A DNA stretch of 64,000 nt from Moraxella canis (GTDB lineage Bacteria; Pseudomonadota; Gammaproteobacteria; Pseudomonadales; Moraxellaceae), in contig NZ_MUXT01000004.1 of NCBI RefSeq assembly GCF_002014965.1, positions 138,428 to 202,427 on the forward strand, given 5' to 3'. Below the pieces are notes generated by a model, which made no database searches, was not told the DNA's origin, and was given only the letters and a program-made list of their open reading frames with translations. The translations under genes and the position numbers were made by a program. Each line of letters opens with the position of its first letter. Position 1 is the first letter of the stretch. Positions 50,563 through 62,184 of this stretch are shown here, in pieces.

Positions 50563-51417
50563 ATGGCTTTGTGTATGCCAGCAAATAATCCTTTAAAAAA
50601 CCCAATTAATAACAGCTCGATAAAAAATAAGATCCATATCATCATCGAAGGGACAGACACGCCCGCCGGTAAGCTATTTGATGTGTTTATCTTGGTGGCG
50701 ATCGTCACCAGCGTTTTGGTAGTCATGCTTGATAGTGTGCTGTTTTTGCGCTTGCAATATGGGCGTTTATTTTTTGTTGCTGAGTGGTTTTTTACGGTCT
50801 TATTTACCATCGAGTATGCACTGCGTCTTTATTCATCACCGAATCGTCGTCGATATTTGACCAGTTTTTATGGCGTGGTTGATCTATTGGCGTTACTGCC
50901 CACTTATCTGAGTCTATTTTTTGCGGGCACACATTATTTGCTGGTTGTTCGGATTCTTAGAATTCTTAGGATTTTTCGCGTCTTTCGGCTAAAATCCTAT
51001 ATGCAGCAAGCGGGATTTTTAGCAGCCGCCTTTAAGACCAGCCAGCATAAAATTACAGTATTTTTCTTATCACTGCTTTTGCTGGTCACCATCTTTGGTT
51101 CGGTTTTGTATGTCGTTGAAGGCCCTGAAAATGGCTTTACAAGCATTCCTTTATCAATCTACTGGGCAGTTGTGACATTGACGACGGTGGGTTATGGTGA
51201 TATTTCACCAAAAACGCCGCTAGGTCAGGCGATTGCAAGCATGGTGATGATCACCGGTTACGCCATCATTGCTGTACCGACAGGGATTTTTACTGCTGAG
51301 CTAACGCGAACCATGCGCCCACAGCTGCAGCCAATTTCTTGTCCAAATTGCGGTAAATTTGGACATGCTACCAATGCCAAGTTCTGTGACCGCTGCGGTC
51401 ATGATTTACACGTGTGA
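50563..51417 (+). CDS. Voltage-gated-type potassium channel with zinc ribbon
   Basis: A 284-residue six-helix channel of the Kv/ion-transport family. S4 carries regularly spaced Arg (VVRILRILRIFRVFRLKSY, about 128-146). The pore has the selectivity filter TVGYGD (residues 208-213). After S6 the chain ends in a small zinc ribbon with Cys260, Cys263, Cys275 and Cys278. It forms a homotetramer in the inner membrane. The start could be ATG 50575 instead. The rhomboid gene begins three bases after the stop, so the genes are coupled. Confidence 0.9.
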   Translation: MALCMPANNPLKNPINNSSIKNKIHIIIEGTDTPAGKLFDVFILVAIVTSVLVVMLDSVLFLRLQYGRLFFVAEWFFTVLFTIEYALRLYSSPNRRRYLTSFYGVVDLLALLPTYLSLFFAGTHYLLVVRILRILRIFRVFRLKSYMQQAGFLAAAFKTSQHKITVFFLSLLLLVTIFGSVLYVVEGPENGFTSIPLSIYWAVVTLTTVGYGDISPKTPLGQAIASMVMITGYAIIAVPTGIFTAELTRTMRPQLQPISCPNCGKFGHATNAKFCDRCGHDLHV

Positions 51418-51420
51418 CAG

Positions 51421-52140
51421 ATGAATTTTTCAACATTTTGGCAAAATGCGCCTTTATCCTTTGTATTAATACTTAGCTTTATTGGCTTAGCGATCGTGCA
51501 GTTTTTGATGGGCGTGGATATTGATACGCCAAGCACGCGCGATTTGCTGCGATTTGGTGCCAATTTTATGCCACTGTCGATGACCAGTGAGCCTTGGCGG
51601 CTAATTAGTAGTGGGTTTTTGCACATTGGTGTGCTGCATTTACTATTTAATAGCTTTGCACTGTATTATTTTGGGCAAGTGACCGAGATTATCATCGGCT
51701 CGATGTATTTTGGAGTTTTGTTCATTTTAGCTGTGGTGGGCGGTAACCTGCTGGGAGATTATTTGGCATGGCAGGCTGTGTTTTTGGGCACGCCTCCACC
51801 TATCAGTGCTGGGGCATCTGGTGGTATCATGGGATTGGGTGCTTTTTTGTTTTCGCTGGCGCTGCTGCGTGCGCCCATCGGACTTAAGCTAAATACCAAA
51901 AATTTGGGCTTTGTCATGGCAATTAATTTATTGATGGGTTTTGCTGTTGATGGTATTGATAATGCAGGGCATATTGGTGGTGCGCTTGTTGGCTTTATTA
52001 TTGGTGTGATTTATAGCCGTGCTCTGTCTCGTGGTCGACGCGCCGATCGAGTTTTGATTGGTGCGATGGTAGCCATCGTGGCGGTTTTTATGGTGATTTG
52101 GTATTGGCTGCATTGGCAAATCATGGCGGTGATTAATTAA
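51421..52140 (+). CDS. Rhomboid family intramembrane serine protease
   Basis: A 239-residue protein with six to seven membrane helices. The catalytic dyad is Ser133 in GASGGIMG and His184 in NAGHIGGALVG; WRLISSGFLHIGVLHLLFNS carries the conserved loop-1 and HxxxN region. It would cleave substrates inside the inner membrane. Target unknown; placed right after a potassium channel, without other obvious partners. Confidence 0.92.
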   Translation: MNFSTFWQNAPLSFVLILSFIGLAIVQFLMGVDIDTPSTRDLLRFGANFMPLSMTSEPWRLISSGFLHIGVLHLLFNSFALYYFGQVTEIIIGSMYFGVLFILAVVGGNLLGDYLAWQAVFLGTPPPISAGASGGIMGLGAFLFSLALLRAPIGLKLNTKNLGFVMAINLLMGFAVDGIDNAGHIGGALVGFIIGVIYSRALSRGRRADRVLIGAMVAIVAVFMVIWYWLHWQIMAVIN

Positions 52141-52199
52141 TTCAACTCATAAGAAAATCCCATCAAAGCGAGCTGATGGGATTGATTTATTGAATTTTA

Positions 52200-53105
<906 letters not shown>

Positions 53106-53144
53106 CTAATGACAGTTGTTAAAAGTGATTATATCATGAATAAC

Positions 53145-53609
53145 TTAATGGCGACCAGATGACCCAAAGCCACCCAAACCACGAGTGCTGATATCGCTAA
53201 AGTCATCAACAATCTCAAAATCAGGGCGTGCGATTGGTACGACGACATACTGCGCCATTCTTTCGGCGGGCTTAAGCTCAAAGTCGGTATCGCTGCGATT
53301 CCATATCGACACCATCAGCTCGCCTTGATAGTCAGCATCAATCAAGCCAACCAAATTACCAAGTACAATGCCATGCTTATGACCAAGCCCAGATCTTGGT
53401 AGGATCAGCCCTGCAAAATCTGGATCGCTGATATAGATGGATAAACCAGTACCGATAAGCTTAGTTTCGCCTGCGGCAATGATGATCGGCTCATCGATAC
53501 AAGCTCGCAAGTCGATCCCTGCGGCGCCTTCTGTAGCGCGCGTCGGTAGGGGGAAGTCTGGATGAGAGCCGATTTTAGGATTGAGAATTTTAACTTGTAC
53601 GCTTTTCAT
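53145..53609 (-). CDS. dut: dUTP diphosphatase
   Basis: Hydrolyses dUTP to dUMP and pyrophosphate, keeping uracil out of DNA. ATG 53609 gives 154 residues. The five trimeric dUTPase motifs are all present: [36 protein letters not shown], and the Gly-rich tail [12 protein letters not shown]. Placed before argB. A partial overlap with the upstream frame (three codons, from 53618) is not supported by a ribosome site. Confidence 0.96.
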   Translation of the reverse strand: MKSVQVKILNPKIGSHPDFPLPTRATEGAAGIDLRACIDEPIIIAAGETKLIGTGLSIYISDPDFAGLILPRSGLGHKHGIVLGNLVGLIDADYQGELMVSIWNRSDTDFELKPAERMAQYVVVPIARPDFEIVDDFSDISTRGLGGFGSSGRH

Positions 53610-53706
53610 AAGGATCACTGATGTTATGATTTAAATAAGGCTATCATGATTGGATGTTTGATGCAATATTTGCAAAAATCTTTACTTTTTTGGTGAAATG
53701 ACAAGA

Positions 53707-53735
53707 ATAAAGCCCGATCATCATCGAGCTTTAAA
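53707..53735 (-). terminator. Terminator after secB
   Basis: On the minus strand AAAGCTCGAT-gat-GATCGGGCTTTATTC: an imperfect stem with one mismatch, T-rich end. Confidence 0.65.
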
Positions 53736-53750
53736 GTATTCATCCGCTGA

Positions 53751-54197
53751 TTAAGCGTTGCCTTCACCATTTTGGGCTTCTAGCTGACTTTGTAAGAAAG
53801 CTTGTTCAAAATTCACAGGCGCAAGCAGTAGCTGTGGGAAGCTGCCACGCGTCACGATATCGCTGATGGCTTCGCGAGCATAAGGGAATAAAATATTTGG
53901 GCAATACGCTTGTAGTAGATGCGGCATATCTGCCTCAGGAATATTGCGCATCAAAAAAATCCCTGCTTGCTGAACTTCGGCGATGAATGCCACCGACTCG
54001 CCAAGCTTAGCAGTGACGCTGACAGTCAGTACCACTTCTTTATATTCTTCATCCAACTCTTTGAAGCTTGTGCTGATGCTAACATCAGTCTCAGGCTGCC
54101 ATTGTTTGGTAAATACTTCGGTGTTTGGCACTTCAAATGAAATGTCTTTTGTGTAGATGCGCTCTAAGCCAAGCTGTGGTTGAAGTTCTTCAGACAT
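53751..54197 (-). CDS. secB: Protein-export chaperone SecB
   Basis: Tetrameric cytoplasmic chaperone that keeps preproteins unfolded and delivers them to SecA. The 148-residue chain has [12 protein letters not shown] near the start, the [21 protein letters not shown] block and the conserved [27 protein letters not shown]. The order grxC-secB with a rhodanese gene upstream is conserved in gammaproteobacteria; all three are on the minus strand. Confidence 0.96.
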   Translation of the reverse strand: MSEELQPQLGLERIYTKDISFEVPNTEVFTKQWQPETDVSISTSFKELDEEYKEVVLTVSVTAKLGESVAFIAEVQQAGIFLMRNIPEADMPHLLQAYCPNILFPYAREAISDIVTRGSFPQLLLAPVNFEQAFLQSQLEAQNGEGNA

Positions 54198-54248
54198 GAT
54201 GAATTCCTTAATATAGGTGTCGTTGATATATTGAAAACGGCTAAATGA

Positions 54249-54506
54249 TTAAGCCAAAAGCTCATCAAGTTTTCCATCGGCATTGAGTTTATTTAGCTGA
54301 TCAAAACCGCCAATGAAATTATCGCCAATAAAAATTTGTGGGACAGTGCGATAGCCGTTAGTCTTAGCTGAGAGCGCTTCACGATCTTCAGCACTGATAT
54401 CATACATGCTGATCTCATCATAAGCGACAGATTTACTATTCAAAAGCTGCTTGGCAGCGACACAATAAGGACAGGTCGGCGTGGTGTAGATGGTTACTTG
54501 TTTCAT
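54249..54506 (-). CDS. grxC: Glutaredoxin 3
   Basis: Small glutathione-dependent thiol reductase. ATG 54506 gives 85 residues, with active site CPYC (Cys12 and Cys15), the TVPQIFIG cis-Pro block and GGFDQLNKLNADGKLDELL at the end. Member of the rhodanese-grxC-secB cluster. Confidence 0.95.
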   Translation of the reverse strand: MKQVTIYTTPTCPYCVAAKQLLNSKSVAYDEISMYDISAEDREALSAKTNGYRTVPQIFIGDNFIGGFDQLNKLNADGKLDELLA

Positions 54507-54603
54507 TGTCATTTCCATTAAAATAGGGTTAGATTCTTATATAAAGGCTGATCATTAAGATTTCAAGGTTGTTGATCAGGCTGATCATAATCCTTGACTA
54601 AAA

Positions 54604-55029
54604 CTACTTTTTATTGGCGCCAACCAAGGGTAAGCCTGCTGCTTGATAGCCCTGAATACCGCCCTCTAGGCGCATGAAATTGGGTCGATTGATCAGCTGA
54701 ACGGCAGCGCCTGCTTGCATGCCAATATCACACACCAAAATCACAGGCACTTCAATGGCTTGTAATTCTGCTAAGTGATTTTTAAGGTCGCTAAAGGGAA
54801 TGTTTTGGCTGCCAGTGATATGACCATTGGCAAACTTGCTAGGCGGGCGAATGTCAATGATGCGAGCGTTTTGATTATTTACCAATAAACCCACTTCGCT
54901 TGGCGGAACTTTACGACCACTGCGCTTACCTTCGATGGCAAAAAATGCAATGATTAATACAATCAGCAAGCCGACTAAGACTGGGTGATTACCGATAAAT
55001 TCAAACCAACGTTCCAAAGCATACTCCAA
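54604..55029 (-). CDS. Membrane-anchored rhodanese-like protein (YibN type)
   Basis: A 141-residue protein with one N-terminal membrane helix (about residues 17-33), then a single rhodanese domain. ARIIDIRPPSKFANGHITGS is the family core, and the active-site Cys100 sits in VCDIGMQAG. Sulfur transfer is the family role, with substrate unknown; YibN of E. coli lies in the same place before grxC and secB. Confidence 0.9.
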   Translation of the reverse strand: MEYALERWFEFIGNHPVLVGLLIVLIIAFFAIEGKRSGRKVPPSEVGLLVNNQNARIIDIRPPSKFANGHITGSQNIPFSDLKNHLAELQAIEVPVILVCDIGMQAGAAVQLINRPNFMRLEGGIQGYQAAGLPLVGANKK

Positions 55030-55118
55030 AGTCTAATCATAAAAGCATTATTATAACGCCAAACTTATCCAATTGCACCGTTTTTCATGTTCATGATAAC
55101 GAGGTGGGTAGATTGGTG

Positions 55119-56216
55119 TTATTTGGCAGAAGGTTTGACTGCGCTTTGACCTGCTTTGGCTTCATCGATCAATGAGATGAGGCTTTCGATACGCCTTGGT
55201 AATACATCGCCTTGCATCGCTGCCGCCCATAGAGCGCATCCTTTGGCATTGGGCGCATGATTACAATCCCGAAATTGACAGCTGCCTACCAATTCATACA
55301 ATTCTTCAAAGCCAATCATAATATCATCTGCCGACAGATGCCAAATCCCATATTCGCGAATTCCTGGCGTGTCTATGATACCGCCTTTGTCCAAATCATG
55401 GGCATCATAAGGCAGTAGTCGACTGGTCGTCGTGGTATGCTGACCAAGCTGTGAGTTTTGGGAGATGATGTTGGTGGATTGATTGGCGTTGGGCAAAAGC
55501 TCATTAATCAGGCTTGATTTGCCCACGCCTGATTGACCTGCAAAGATGGATAACTTGCCATCAATATGCTCAAAAAGTGTCTGCAAGCCTGCTTTGGTGT
55601 GCGTCGAGGTCTGAATGACACGAAAGCCATATCGATCGCCCAGTGCTTGGTATTCATCGATCATTTGCATGATGGCTTGTTGATCGTTTGAATTTTGTTC
55701 ATTGAGCAAATCGGCTTTATTTAAGACCAATAGCGGTGTGATATGATTTAGCTTGGCGATTAATAAATATCGATCGATAAGATTGACGGCAGGCTTAGGT
55801 AGCGGTGCAAAGACGATGGCAAGCACATCCACATTGGCAGCGACCGGCTTGACCTTATGGTAGCGATCAGGTCGCGTAATCAACCTATGCCGATCAAGTA
55901 AAAGCTCAATGCGTCCCAGTCTTGCGGTGGTGTCAAGGCTGAATTTGACGCGATCGCCGGTGGCAAGCATCGGTAAGTTCGTGCGAGCGTGGCAGCGCCA
56001 AATCGCGCCAACTGCCACCAAAGGCTTGTCAGCATCTGTTTCAGGCTGACTTGGCATGACTGTGGGCAGATCTGTGATCTGAACATCAAGCTGCTTGCCA
56101 AAATGCGACACGATCACCCCTTCGGCAAATGTGCCATCATCGGCTTGGGTGGTTTGATTTTGTTCAATTTGACGAGTTTGGCGTTTGGTTAATTTGCGGC
56201 GGCGAATCAGCGACAT
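55119..56216 (-). CDS. rsgA: Ribosome small-subunit-dependent GTPase A
   Basis: A circularly permuted GTPase that helps mature the 30S subunit. ATG 56216 gives 365 residues; a longer frame begins at a TTG. After an OB-fold N-domain (about 30-110) the G motifs occur in the order G4 NKADLL, G1 GQSGVGKSS, G3 DTPGIREYG. The zinc site is C-x-FRDCNH with a later Cys. The basic N-terminus (RRRKLTKRQTRQI) is typical. Single transcription unit near the rhodanese gene. Confidence 0.95.
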   Translation of the reverse strand: MSLIRRRKLTKRQTRQIEQNQTTQADDGTFAEGVIVSHFGKQLDVQITDLPTVMPSQPETDADKPLVAVGAIWRCHARTNLPMLATGDRVKFSLDTTARLGRIELLLDRHRLITRPDRYHKVKPVAANVDVLAIVFAPLPKPAVNLIDRYLLIAKLNHITPLLVLNKADLLNEQNSNDQQAIMQMIDEYQALGDRYGFRVIQTSTHTKAGLQTLFEHIDGKLSIFAGQSGVGKSSLINELLPNANQSTNIISQNSQLGQHTTTTSRLLPYDAHDLDKGGIIDTPGIREYGIWHLSADDIMIGFEELYELVGSCQFRDCNHAPNAKGCALWAAAMQGDVLPRRIESLISLIDEAKAGQSAVKPSAK

Positions 56217-56524
56217 AAATGATAACTTCAAAATAAATAAGATTGACCAAGGATTGCCATGATATCTTTATAAGACATATCTTTAGATGAATAGTCATGC
56301 AAAGCTTAGCACTCGCCACTGTAGCATAAAAAATTGACTTGGGCAAACTGTGTTTGGGCTTTTTGAAGCATTGATAAATCAAATTAGATCTTGGATAAAT
56401 TGGGTGAATTTATTTGGGAAACCGCCAAAAATCTTCTATAATAAGGGTTTATTTTGATCATTCACCAAAACCAATCCAGCGGCTTATGATCACCAATCGC
56501 TGAATTGTCAAGTATAAGGCAGCC
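56217..56524. promoter_or_regulatory. Divergent gap, rsgA / rep
   Basis: About 300 bases without a gene. TATAAT at 56438-56443 (TCTATAATAAG) is likely the -10 of the rep promoter; the rsgA promoter is not clear. Confidence 0.35.
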
Positions 56525-58555
56525 ATGAGTAAGCTAAATCCCCGCCAATTAGAAGCTTTAAATCACACCCAAGGTCCGCTGCTGGTGCTGGCTGGTGCTG
56601 GCTCAGGCAAAACTTCGGTCATTACCCAAAAGATTGCGCATTTGATTGAAAATTGCCGCATTCCTGCTGATCGCATCACTGCAGTGACATTTACCAACAA
56701 AGCGGCGCGTGAGATGAAATCGCGCGTCCAAAAGCTGCTATCCAGCGAAAAATCTCGCGGGCTGACTGTCTCTACATTTCACCAGTTTGGGCTGCAGTTT
56801 TTGCGCTATGAATTAAAACACACGCCGCTAAAATCCAATTTTTCAATTTTGGATGCAGATGACTGTCATCGCCTGCTTGCCGAGCTGATGGTGCGTGATA
56901 ACTTAAGCGGTGCTGAACGCCGTGAGCTGGTGCATGAAGCCATCAAGAAAATCTCTGATTGGAAAAATGATCTCATTGCGCCCGAAGATGCCGCCGAAAC
57001 CCTGGACGATCCTGAAGATTTGGGATTTGTGCATTTGTATGAATTGTACGAGCGTAATTTGCGAGCGTACAATGCGGTCGATTTTGATGATTTGATCGTC
57101 ATGCCTGTGCGCATCTTAAGGGAAAATCACGAGGTCAAAGACAAGTGGCAAAATCGCATCCGCTATCTACTGGTGGATGAATATCAAGACACCAATACCG
57201 CACAGTATGAACTGATTAAATTGTTGGTTGGGAGTATTGGGCGATTTACGGTCGTGGGTGATGACGATCAGTCGATTTATACATGGCGAGGTGCTAAGCC
57301 TGAAAATATGGCGCTTTTAAAGCAAGATTTCCCCAATCTTGAGGTAGTGAAGCTTGAGCAAAACTATCGCTCAACCAATCACATCTTAGGCGCTGCCAAC
57401 GCGGTCATCGCCAACAACGAGCATATGTTTGAAAAATCGCTTTGGTCTGATAAAGGTGATGGCGAAACAATCCGCATCATTACTTGTAATAATGATTTTG
57501 ATGAAGCTGAACGCGTCGCCAAAGAAATTTTGACGCATCGGCTGCGCAATAATCATACTTGGGATAAATATGCGGTGCTATATCGCAGTAACTTTCAGGC
57601 TCGAGCACTGGAGGCTCAGCTAAGACAGCTTGAGATTCCTTATAAATTGTCCGGCGGTACGTCGTTCTTTGCGCGTACCGAAATCAAAGATTTGATGGGT
57701 TATCTTCGTATTATCATTAATCCTGATGACGATGCGGCATTTTTGCGAGTGATTAATACCCCTAAGCGCGGTATCGGTTCGGCGACGCTTGAAAAGCTTG
57801 GGCTATTTGCGCAGCATTGCGGCACATCGCTACTCGGCGCGTGTACTCGTGCGGGTGTCAAAGAGGCGCTGGGGGCTAAGGCAGGCGCGACGATTCAGTC
57901 TTTTGGGGAATTTATCGAGCACTACACACGTGAGCTGCACGAAAACAGCGATCCGATGCCCTTGGTGCGTCAGATGATTACTGAAACAGGCTATATTGAG
58001 TATGTCAAAGAAAGCTCCAAAAATCCCCAACAAGAAAAAGGACGCTTAGATAATATCGAAGCGCTGTACTCAAGCATCACCGCGCTCATCAATCGAGCCG
58101 AAGATGAAGATGATAAGACGATTGATGCGGTGATTCGTAAGATGGTGCTCTTGGATATGCTTGAGCAGCAGCAAGAAGAAGAAAATACCAACAAGGTCAA
58201 TCTGATGACGCTGCACGCCGCCAAAGGTCTTGAGTTTGATTATGTATATATCATCGGCTGCGAAGAAAAACTGCTGCCGCATGTCAATTCAATTCTCACT
58301 GCCAATATTGAAGAAGAGCGCCGACTGATGTATGTTGGGATCACCAGAGCCAAAAGCGAGCTGACTTTATTGCTGTGCAGGCAGCGCCGATCTGGCATGG
58401 ATTTTAAGGAGGTGTCGCCTTCAAGGTTTCTTGATGAGCTGCCAAGGGAGCATTTATCTGGCGGCGGCGCTGTCGTCAAAAAAGAAGACCCCAAGAAAGT
58501 CGCTGAAAATTATCTGGCGAATATCCAAGCCATGCTCGCCGCCAAGAAAAAGTAA
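56525..58555 (+). CDS. rep: ATP-dependent DNA helicase Rep
   Basis: A superfamily 1A 3'-to-5' helicase that clears proteins ahead of replication forks. The 676-residue chain begins LNPRQLEALNHTQGPLLVLA and has Walker A GAGSGKT (24-30), TFTNKAAREMKSRV (motif Ia), LLVDEYQDTN (II), VGDDDQSIYTWRGA (III), QNYRST (IV), LMTLHAAKGLEFDYVYIIG (V) and RRLMYVGITRAKSEL (VI). It fits Rep rather than UvrD in length and in the KEVSPSRFLDELP end. It ends in a shared terminator with betA. Confidence 0.94.
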   Translation: MSKLNPRQLEALNHTQGPLLVLAGAGSGKTSVITQKIAHLIENCRIPADRITAVTFTNKAAREMKSRVQKLLSSEKSRGLTVSTFHQFGLQFLRYELKHTPLKSNFSILDADDCHRLLAELMVRDNLSGAERRELVHEAIKKISDWKNDLIAPEDAAETLDDPEDLGFVHLYELYERNLRAYNAVDFDDLIVMPVRILRENHEVKDKWQNRIRYLLVDEYQDTNTAQYELIKLLVGSIGRFTVVGDDDQSIYTWRGAKPENMALLKQDFPNLEVVKLEQNYRSTNHILGAANAVIANNEHMFEKSLWSDKGDGETIRIITCNNDFDEAERVAKEILTHRLRNNHTWDKYAVLYRSNFQARALEAQLRQLEIPYKLSGGTSFFARTEIKDLMGYLRIIINPDDDAAFLRVINTPKRGIGSATLEKLGLFAQHCGTSLLGACTRAGVKEALGAKAGATIQSFGEFIEHYTRELHENSDPMPLVRQMITETGYIEYVKESSKNPQQEKGRLDNIEALYSSITALINRAEDEDDKTIDAVIRKMVLLDMLEQQQEEENTNKVNLMTLHAAKGLEFDYVYIIGCEEKLLPHVNSILTANIEEERRLMYVGITRAKSELTLLLCRQRRSGMDFKEVSPSRFLDELPREHLSGGGAVVKKEDPKKVAENYLANIQAMLAAKKK

Positions 58556-58573
58556 TGATTAACACTAACAATG

Positions 58574-58606
58574 AAAAAAGCTGCATCGCATGGATGCAGC
58601 TTTTTC
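58574..58606. terminator. Bidirectional terminator, rep / betA
   Basis: AAAAAGCTGCATC / GATGCAGCTTTTT stem, GCATG-type loop, A and T runs on both sides, between convergent genes. Confidence 0.85.
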
Positions 58607-58632
58607 GCTAGCTACTTATGAGCTGCCTGTTT

Positions 58633-60348
58633 TTAGATCAGCATGTCATCACTAAACGCTCTGAGCGGCTCACCGCGCACTGTGTTTGGATTGGCTTTAT
58701 AATAGCTGGCAGTTGATTTGGGCAATTTTTGACCACGAATGGCGTCACTGATTTTTTCCGCGATCATGATCGTGGTGGCGTTTAAGTTGCCTGTGATAAT
58801 CAGCGGCATGATCGACGCATCGACCACGCGTAAGCCTTCTAAGCCATGAACACGACCTTGTCCATCAACCACCGCCATCTCATCATCACCCATCTTGCAA
58901 CTACAAGAAGGATGATAGGCGGTTTCGGCGTGATTACGCACAAACTCATCAAGCTCTTGATCGGTTTTGGCGTGTCGGCTTGGGCTGATTTCACGTCCAC
59001 GAAATTCATCCAAAGCTGGCTGGTGCATGATCTCGCGTGTAATACGGATGCCATCACGGAATTCTTGCCAGTCTTGCTCGTGCGACATATAGTTAAATAA
59101 AATGCTGGGGTGATCGTGTGGATTCAGTGATTTTAGGCGAATGCGTCCGCGTGAGGGCGAGCGCATCGACCCAACATGCGCCTGAAATCCATGCTCATTG
59201 ACAGCGTTGGTGCCATTATAATTAATCGCAACAGGTAAAAAATGGTACTGGATATTTGGCCACTCAAATTCAGGGCGACTTCTGATGAATCCACCTGCTT
59301 CAAATTGATTGCTTGCGCCGATGCCTGTACCCATAAATAGCCATTCGGCACCGATGGCAGGCTGGTTGTACCATTTTAGGGCAGGATAAAGCGAAACAGG
59401 GCGTTTACATTCATACTGTAGATACATCTCAAGATGGTCTTGTAGATTTTCGCCCACGCCTGGTAGGTCTTGGACGACGCCAATGCCAAATTCATCCAAA
59501 AGCGCCTTTGGACCGACACCTGAGCGCTGTAAGATCTGTGGCGATGCGATCGCGCCAGAAGAGATGATGACTTCACGATTGGCGTGGACGGTGATTGGGT
59601 TTTTATCATTACCTTGTAGATACTGTACACCGATCGCGCGCTTGCCAGAAAATAACACTTTATCGGTGACGGCATGGGTTTTGATGGTAAGATTAGGGCG
59701 GTGTTTTGCCATATCCAAATAGCCACGCGCGGTGCTAGAGCGTCGACCTTTTGGTGTGACGGTTCTGTCCATCGGACCGAAGCCTTCTTGCTGATAGCCA
59801 TTCAAGTCATCAGTGCGCGGATAGCCAGCTTGTACGCCAGCTTCGACCATCGCATCGAACAGCACATTATTACCGATTTTACTATTTTTATAAGATGTGG
59901 TGACGCTCACAGGTCCTTGACCGCCGTGATACTCATTTTCGCCGACATCGCGAGTTTCAGATTTTTTATAATAAGGCAGGCAGTCGGCATAAGTCCAGTC
60001 TTCAAGACCGCCAAGCTTTGCCCAGTTATCCAAATCCATCGCATTGCCGCGGATATAGCACATCCCATTAATGAGCGATGAGCCGCCCAAGCCTTTACCG
60101 CGTCCACATTCCATTCTGCGGTTATTCATGTGCGGCTCAGGGTCGGTGAGATATGCCCAATTATAGCGGCGACCTTGTAAAGGATAAGCAAGCGCGGCTG
60201 GCATTTGAGTACGAAAATCAAGGCGATAATCAGGTCCGCCTGCTTCTAATAACAGCACAGAAACATCACTATCTTCGGTCAGGCGAGTCGCCAAGACGTT
60301 ACCTGCTGAGCCTGCGCCGACGATGATATAATCATAAGTTTGAGTCAT
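58633..60348 (-). CDS. betA: Choline dehydrogenase
   Basis: A 571-residue GMC-family flavoprotein that oxidises choline to betaine aldehyde at the inner membrane. The FAD loop is [18 protein letters not shown] (residues 6-23), followed by [15 protein letters not shown] and the C-terminal [18 protein letters not shown]; the catalytic His is in [14 protein letters not shown]. It lies 47 bases after betB on the same strand and completes the route to glycine betaine. Confidence 0.96.
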   Translation of the reverse strand: MTQTYDYIIVGAGSAGNVLATRLTEDSDVSVLLLEAGGPDYRLDFRTQMPAALAYPLQGRRYNWAYLTDPEPHMNNRRMECGRGKGLGGSSLINGMCYIRGNAMDLDNWAKLGGLEDWTYADCLPYYKKSETRDVGENEYHGGQGPVSVTTSYKNSKIGNNVLFDAMVEAGVQAGYPRTDDLNGYQQEGFGPMDRTVTPKGRRSSTARGYLDMAKHRPNLTIKTHAVTDKVLFSGKRAIGVQYLQGNDKNPITVHANREVIISSGAIASPQILQRSGVGPKALLDEFGIGVVQDLPGVGENLQDHLEMYLQYECKRPVSLYPALKWYNQPAIGAEWLFMGTGIGASNQFEAGGFIRSRPEFEWPNIQYHFLPVAINYNGTNAVNEHGFQAHVGSMRSPSRGRIRLKSLNPHDHPSILFNYMSHEQDWQEFRDGIRITREIMHQPALDEFRGREISPSRHAKTDQELDEFVRNHAETAYHPSCSCKMGDDEMAVVDGQGRVHGLEGLRVVDASIMPLIITGNLNATTIMIAEKISDAIRGQKLPKSTASYYKANPNTVRGEPLRAFSDDMLI

Positions 60349-60395
60349 GTGTTTTCCTTAGTGTGAATGGGGCTGATATGAAATTTAATCGTCAA

Positions 60396-61889
60396 TCAAT
60401 GATCAAACACTGAGCTAAATTCGCCCATCTCAACCTGAACAGATTTGATCTGCGTATAATGATTTAACGTGGTTAGCCCATTTTCACGACCAACGCCAGA
60501 CTGCTTATAGCCGCCCACAGGCATCTTAGCGTCAGACTCACCCCAAGTATTGATCCAGCAAATACCCGCTTCTAGCTGATGGATGATGCGATGCGCTTGA
60601 TTCAGATTGGGTGTCACCACGCCAGCTGCCAAGCCGTAATCAGTAGCATTGGCGCGTCTGATGACTCCTTCTTCATCTTGGTAACTCAAAATACTCATGA
60701 CTGGTCCAAAAATCTCATCCGTGACAATGCTCATATCATCTTGACAGTCGGTAAATACTGTCGGCAGGACAAATGCACCAGCTTCCAAGGCATTGCCATC
60801 GCCAATCTTGATGTCAGATGCGCCAGCGCGACCACCGCCGCATAATACTGTTGCGCCTTCTGATTTGCCTTTCTCGATATAATCAAGCACTTTGTTCATG
60901 TGGTTGTGGCTGACGACAGGTCCCATATTGGTGGCATCATCGGTGGGATCGCCTAAGCGAATTTTATCAACGCGCGCCTTGATGGCAGATTCAAAGTCGG
61001 ATTTTAATGACTCAGGCACAAACACGCGCGTGCCATTGGTGCAGACCTGACCTGAACTATAAAAGTTCGCCATCATCGCGATGTCTGCTGCCAAATCTAT
61101 ATCGGCATCTGGGCAGATGATGAGCGGAGACTTGCCACCAAGCTCCATCGTGACTTCTTTGAGCGATGAAGCGGCAGCCGCTGCCATGACTTTTTTGCCT
61201 GTATCAACCGAGCCTGTAAATGAGATTTTGGCAATATCAGGATGCTCGCTTAGATAAGCACCAACATCACCGCCACCTTGAACCACATTAAATACGCCAT
61301 CTGGCAGACCTGCTTCGGTGTAGATTTCAGCCAGTTTCAGCGCCGTTAAAGGGGTGACTTCACTGGGCTTGAAAATCATGGCATTACCAGCAGCAAGTGC
61401 AGGCGCTGATTTCCAAAGTGCAATCTGAATCGGATAATTCCAAGCGCCGATACCCGCAACAACCCCAAGTGGCTCGCGGCGCGTATAAAAATAACTGTCT
61501 GGTCTGAGCGGTACTTGTATGCCTTCAATCGCTGTGGCAAGCCCAGCATAATACTCAAGCACATCGGCGCCTGTGACGATATCTACCGTCGTCGTCTCGC
61601 TCATGGCTTTGCCGCTGTCGGCGGTCTCAAGTTTGGCAAGCTCATCATTGCGCGCACGCAAAATCTCAACGGCTTTTAACAAAATGCGCGAACGCTCAAC
61701 CGCAGTCATCGCCGCCCAAATCTTTTGACCAGATTTGGCACTTTCGACTGCTTTATCAACATCTTGCTGACTGGCTGACTGCACTTTTGTGATCACTTCA
61801 CCTGTCGCAGGATTGATGGTATCAAAGGTCTCTCCACTGGTGGCATCGACATAGCGCCCATTAATATAAAGTTGTTTGGTATCTGACAT
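60396..61889 (-). CDS. betB: Betaine-aldehyde dehydrogenase
   Basis: Oxidises betaine aldehyde to glycine betaine with NAD(P)+. ATG 61889 ([13 protein letters not shown]) gives 497 residues; six extra upstream codons are possible but unsupported. The general base Glu is in [10 protein letters not shown] and the nucleophile Cys in [14 protein letters not shown]. First gene of the betB-betA operon, divergent from the transporter. No betI regulator is in the window, although it usually precedes betB. Confidence 0.95.
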   Translation of the reverse strand: MSDTKQLYINGRYVDATSGETFDTINPATGEVITKVQSASQQDVDKAVESAKSGQKIWAAMTAVERSRILLKAVEILRARNDELAKLETADSGKAMSETTTVDIVTGADVLEYYAGLATAIEGIQVPLRPDSYFYTRREPLGVVAGIGAWNYPIQIALWKSAPALAAGNAMIFKPSEVTPLTALKLAEIYTEAGLPDGVFNVVQGGGDVGAYLSEHPDIAKISFTGSVDTGKKVMAAAAASSLKEVTMELGGKSPLIICPDADIDLAADIAMMANFYSSGQVCTNGTRVFVPESLKSDFESAIKARVDKIRLGDPTDDATNMGPVVSHNHMNKVLDYIEKGKSEGATVLCGGGRAGASDIKIGDGNALEAGAFVLPTVFTDCQDDMSIVTDEIFGPVMSILSYQDEEGVIRRANATDYGLAAGVVTPNLNQAHRIIHQLEAGICWINTWGESDAKMPVGGYKQSGVGRENGLTTLNHYTQIKSVQVEMGEFSSVFDH

Positions 61890-61907
61890 GGTATGCTCCA
61901 AATTCAT

Positions 61908-62184
61908 TTTGCTTGTCTGTCATTAATAACCGATAAAGATGAGAAACGAGTTATCTGAATTATTATCATTGTTTATCAGTAAGTTAATAATTGATTAGAT
62001 AATTTAACTTGTCATCTCTTAAAATATGGTATATCATAACAAAATTCTAAAAATTACGCAAATGATTGATTTTAATAACAATTTTTGGTTATTTTTCTGT
62101 AATTTTAAGGTGTTTTTAAACATAATTTGTGTAATTTTTTGTAAATTTATTCAACTTTAATAAATAAAATATCAAGAGTATTTT
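61908..62184. promoter_or_regulatory. Divergent betB / betT control region
   Basis: Very AT-rich gap of about 280 bases. TTAATAACAATTTTTGGTTATT at its centre (62072-62093) forms an imperfect dyad, AATAAC with GTTATT. BetI of E. coli binds in such a gap but no BetI site could be confirmed. Confidence 0.4.
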
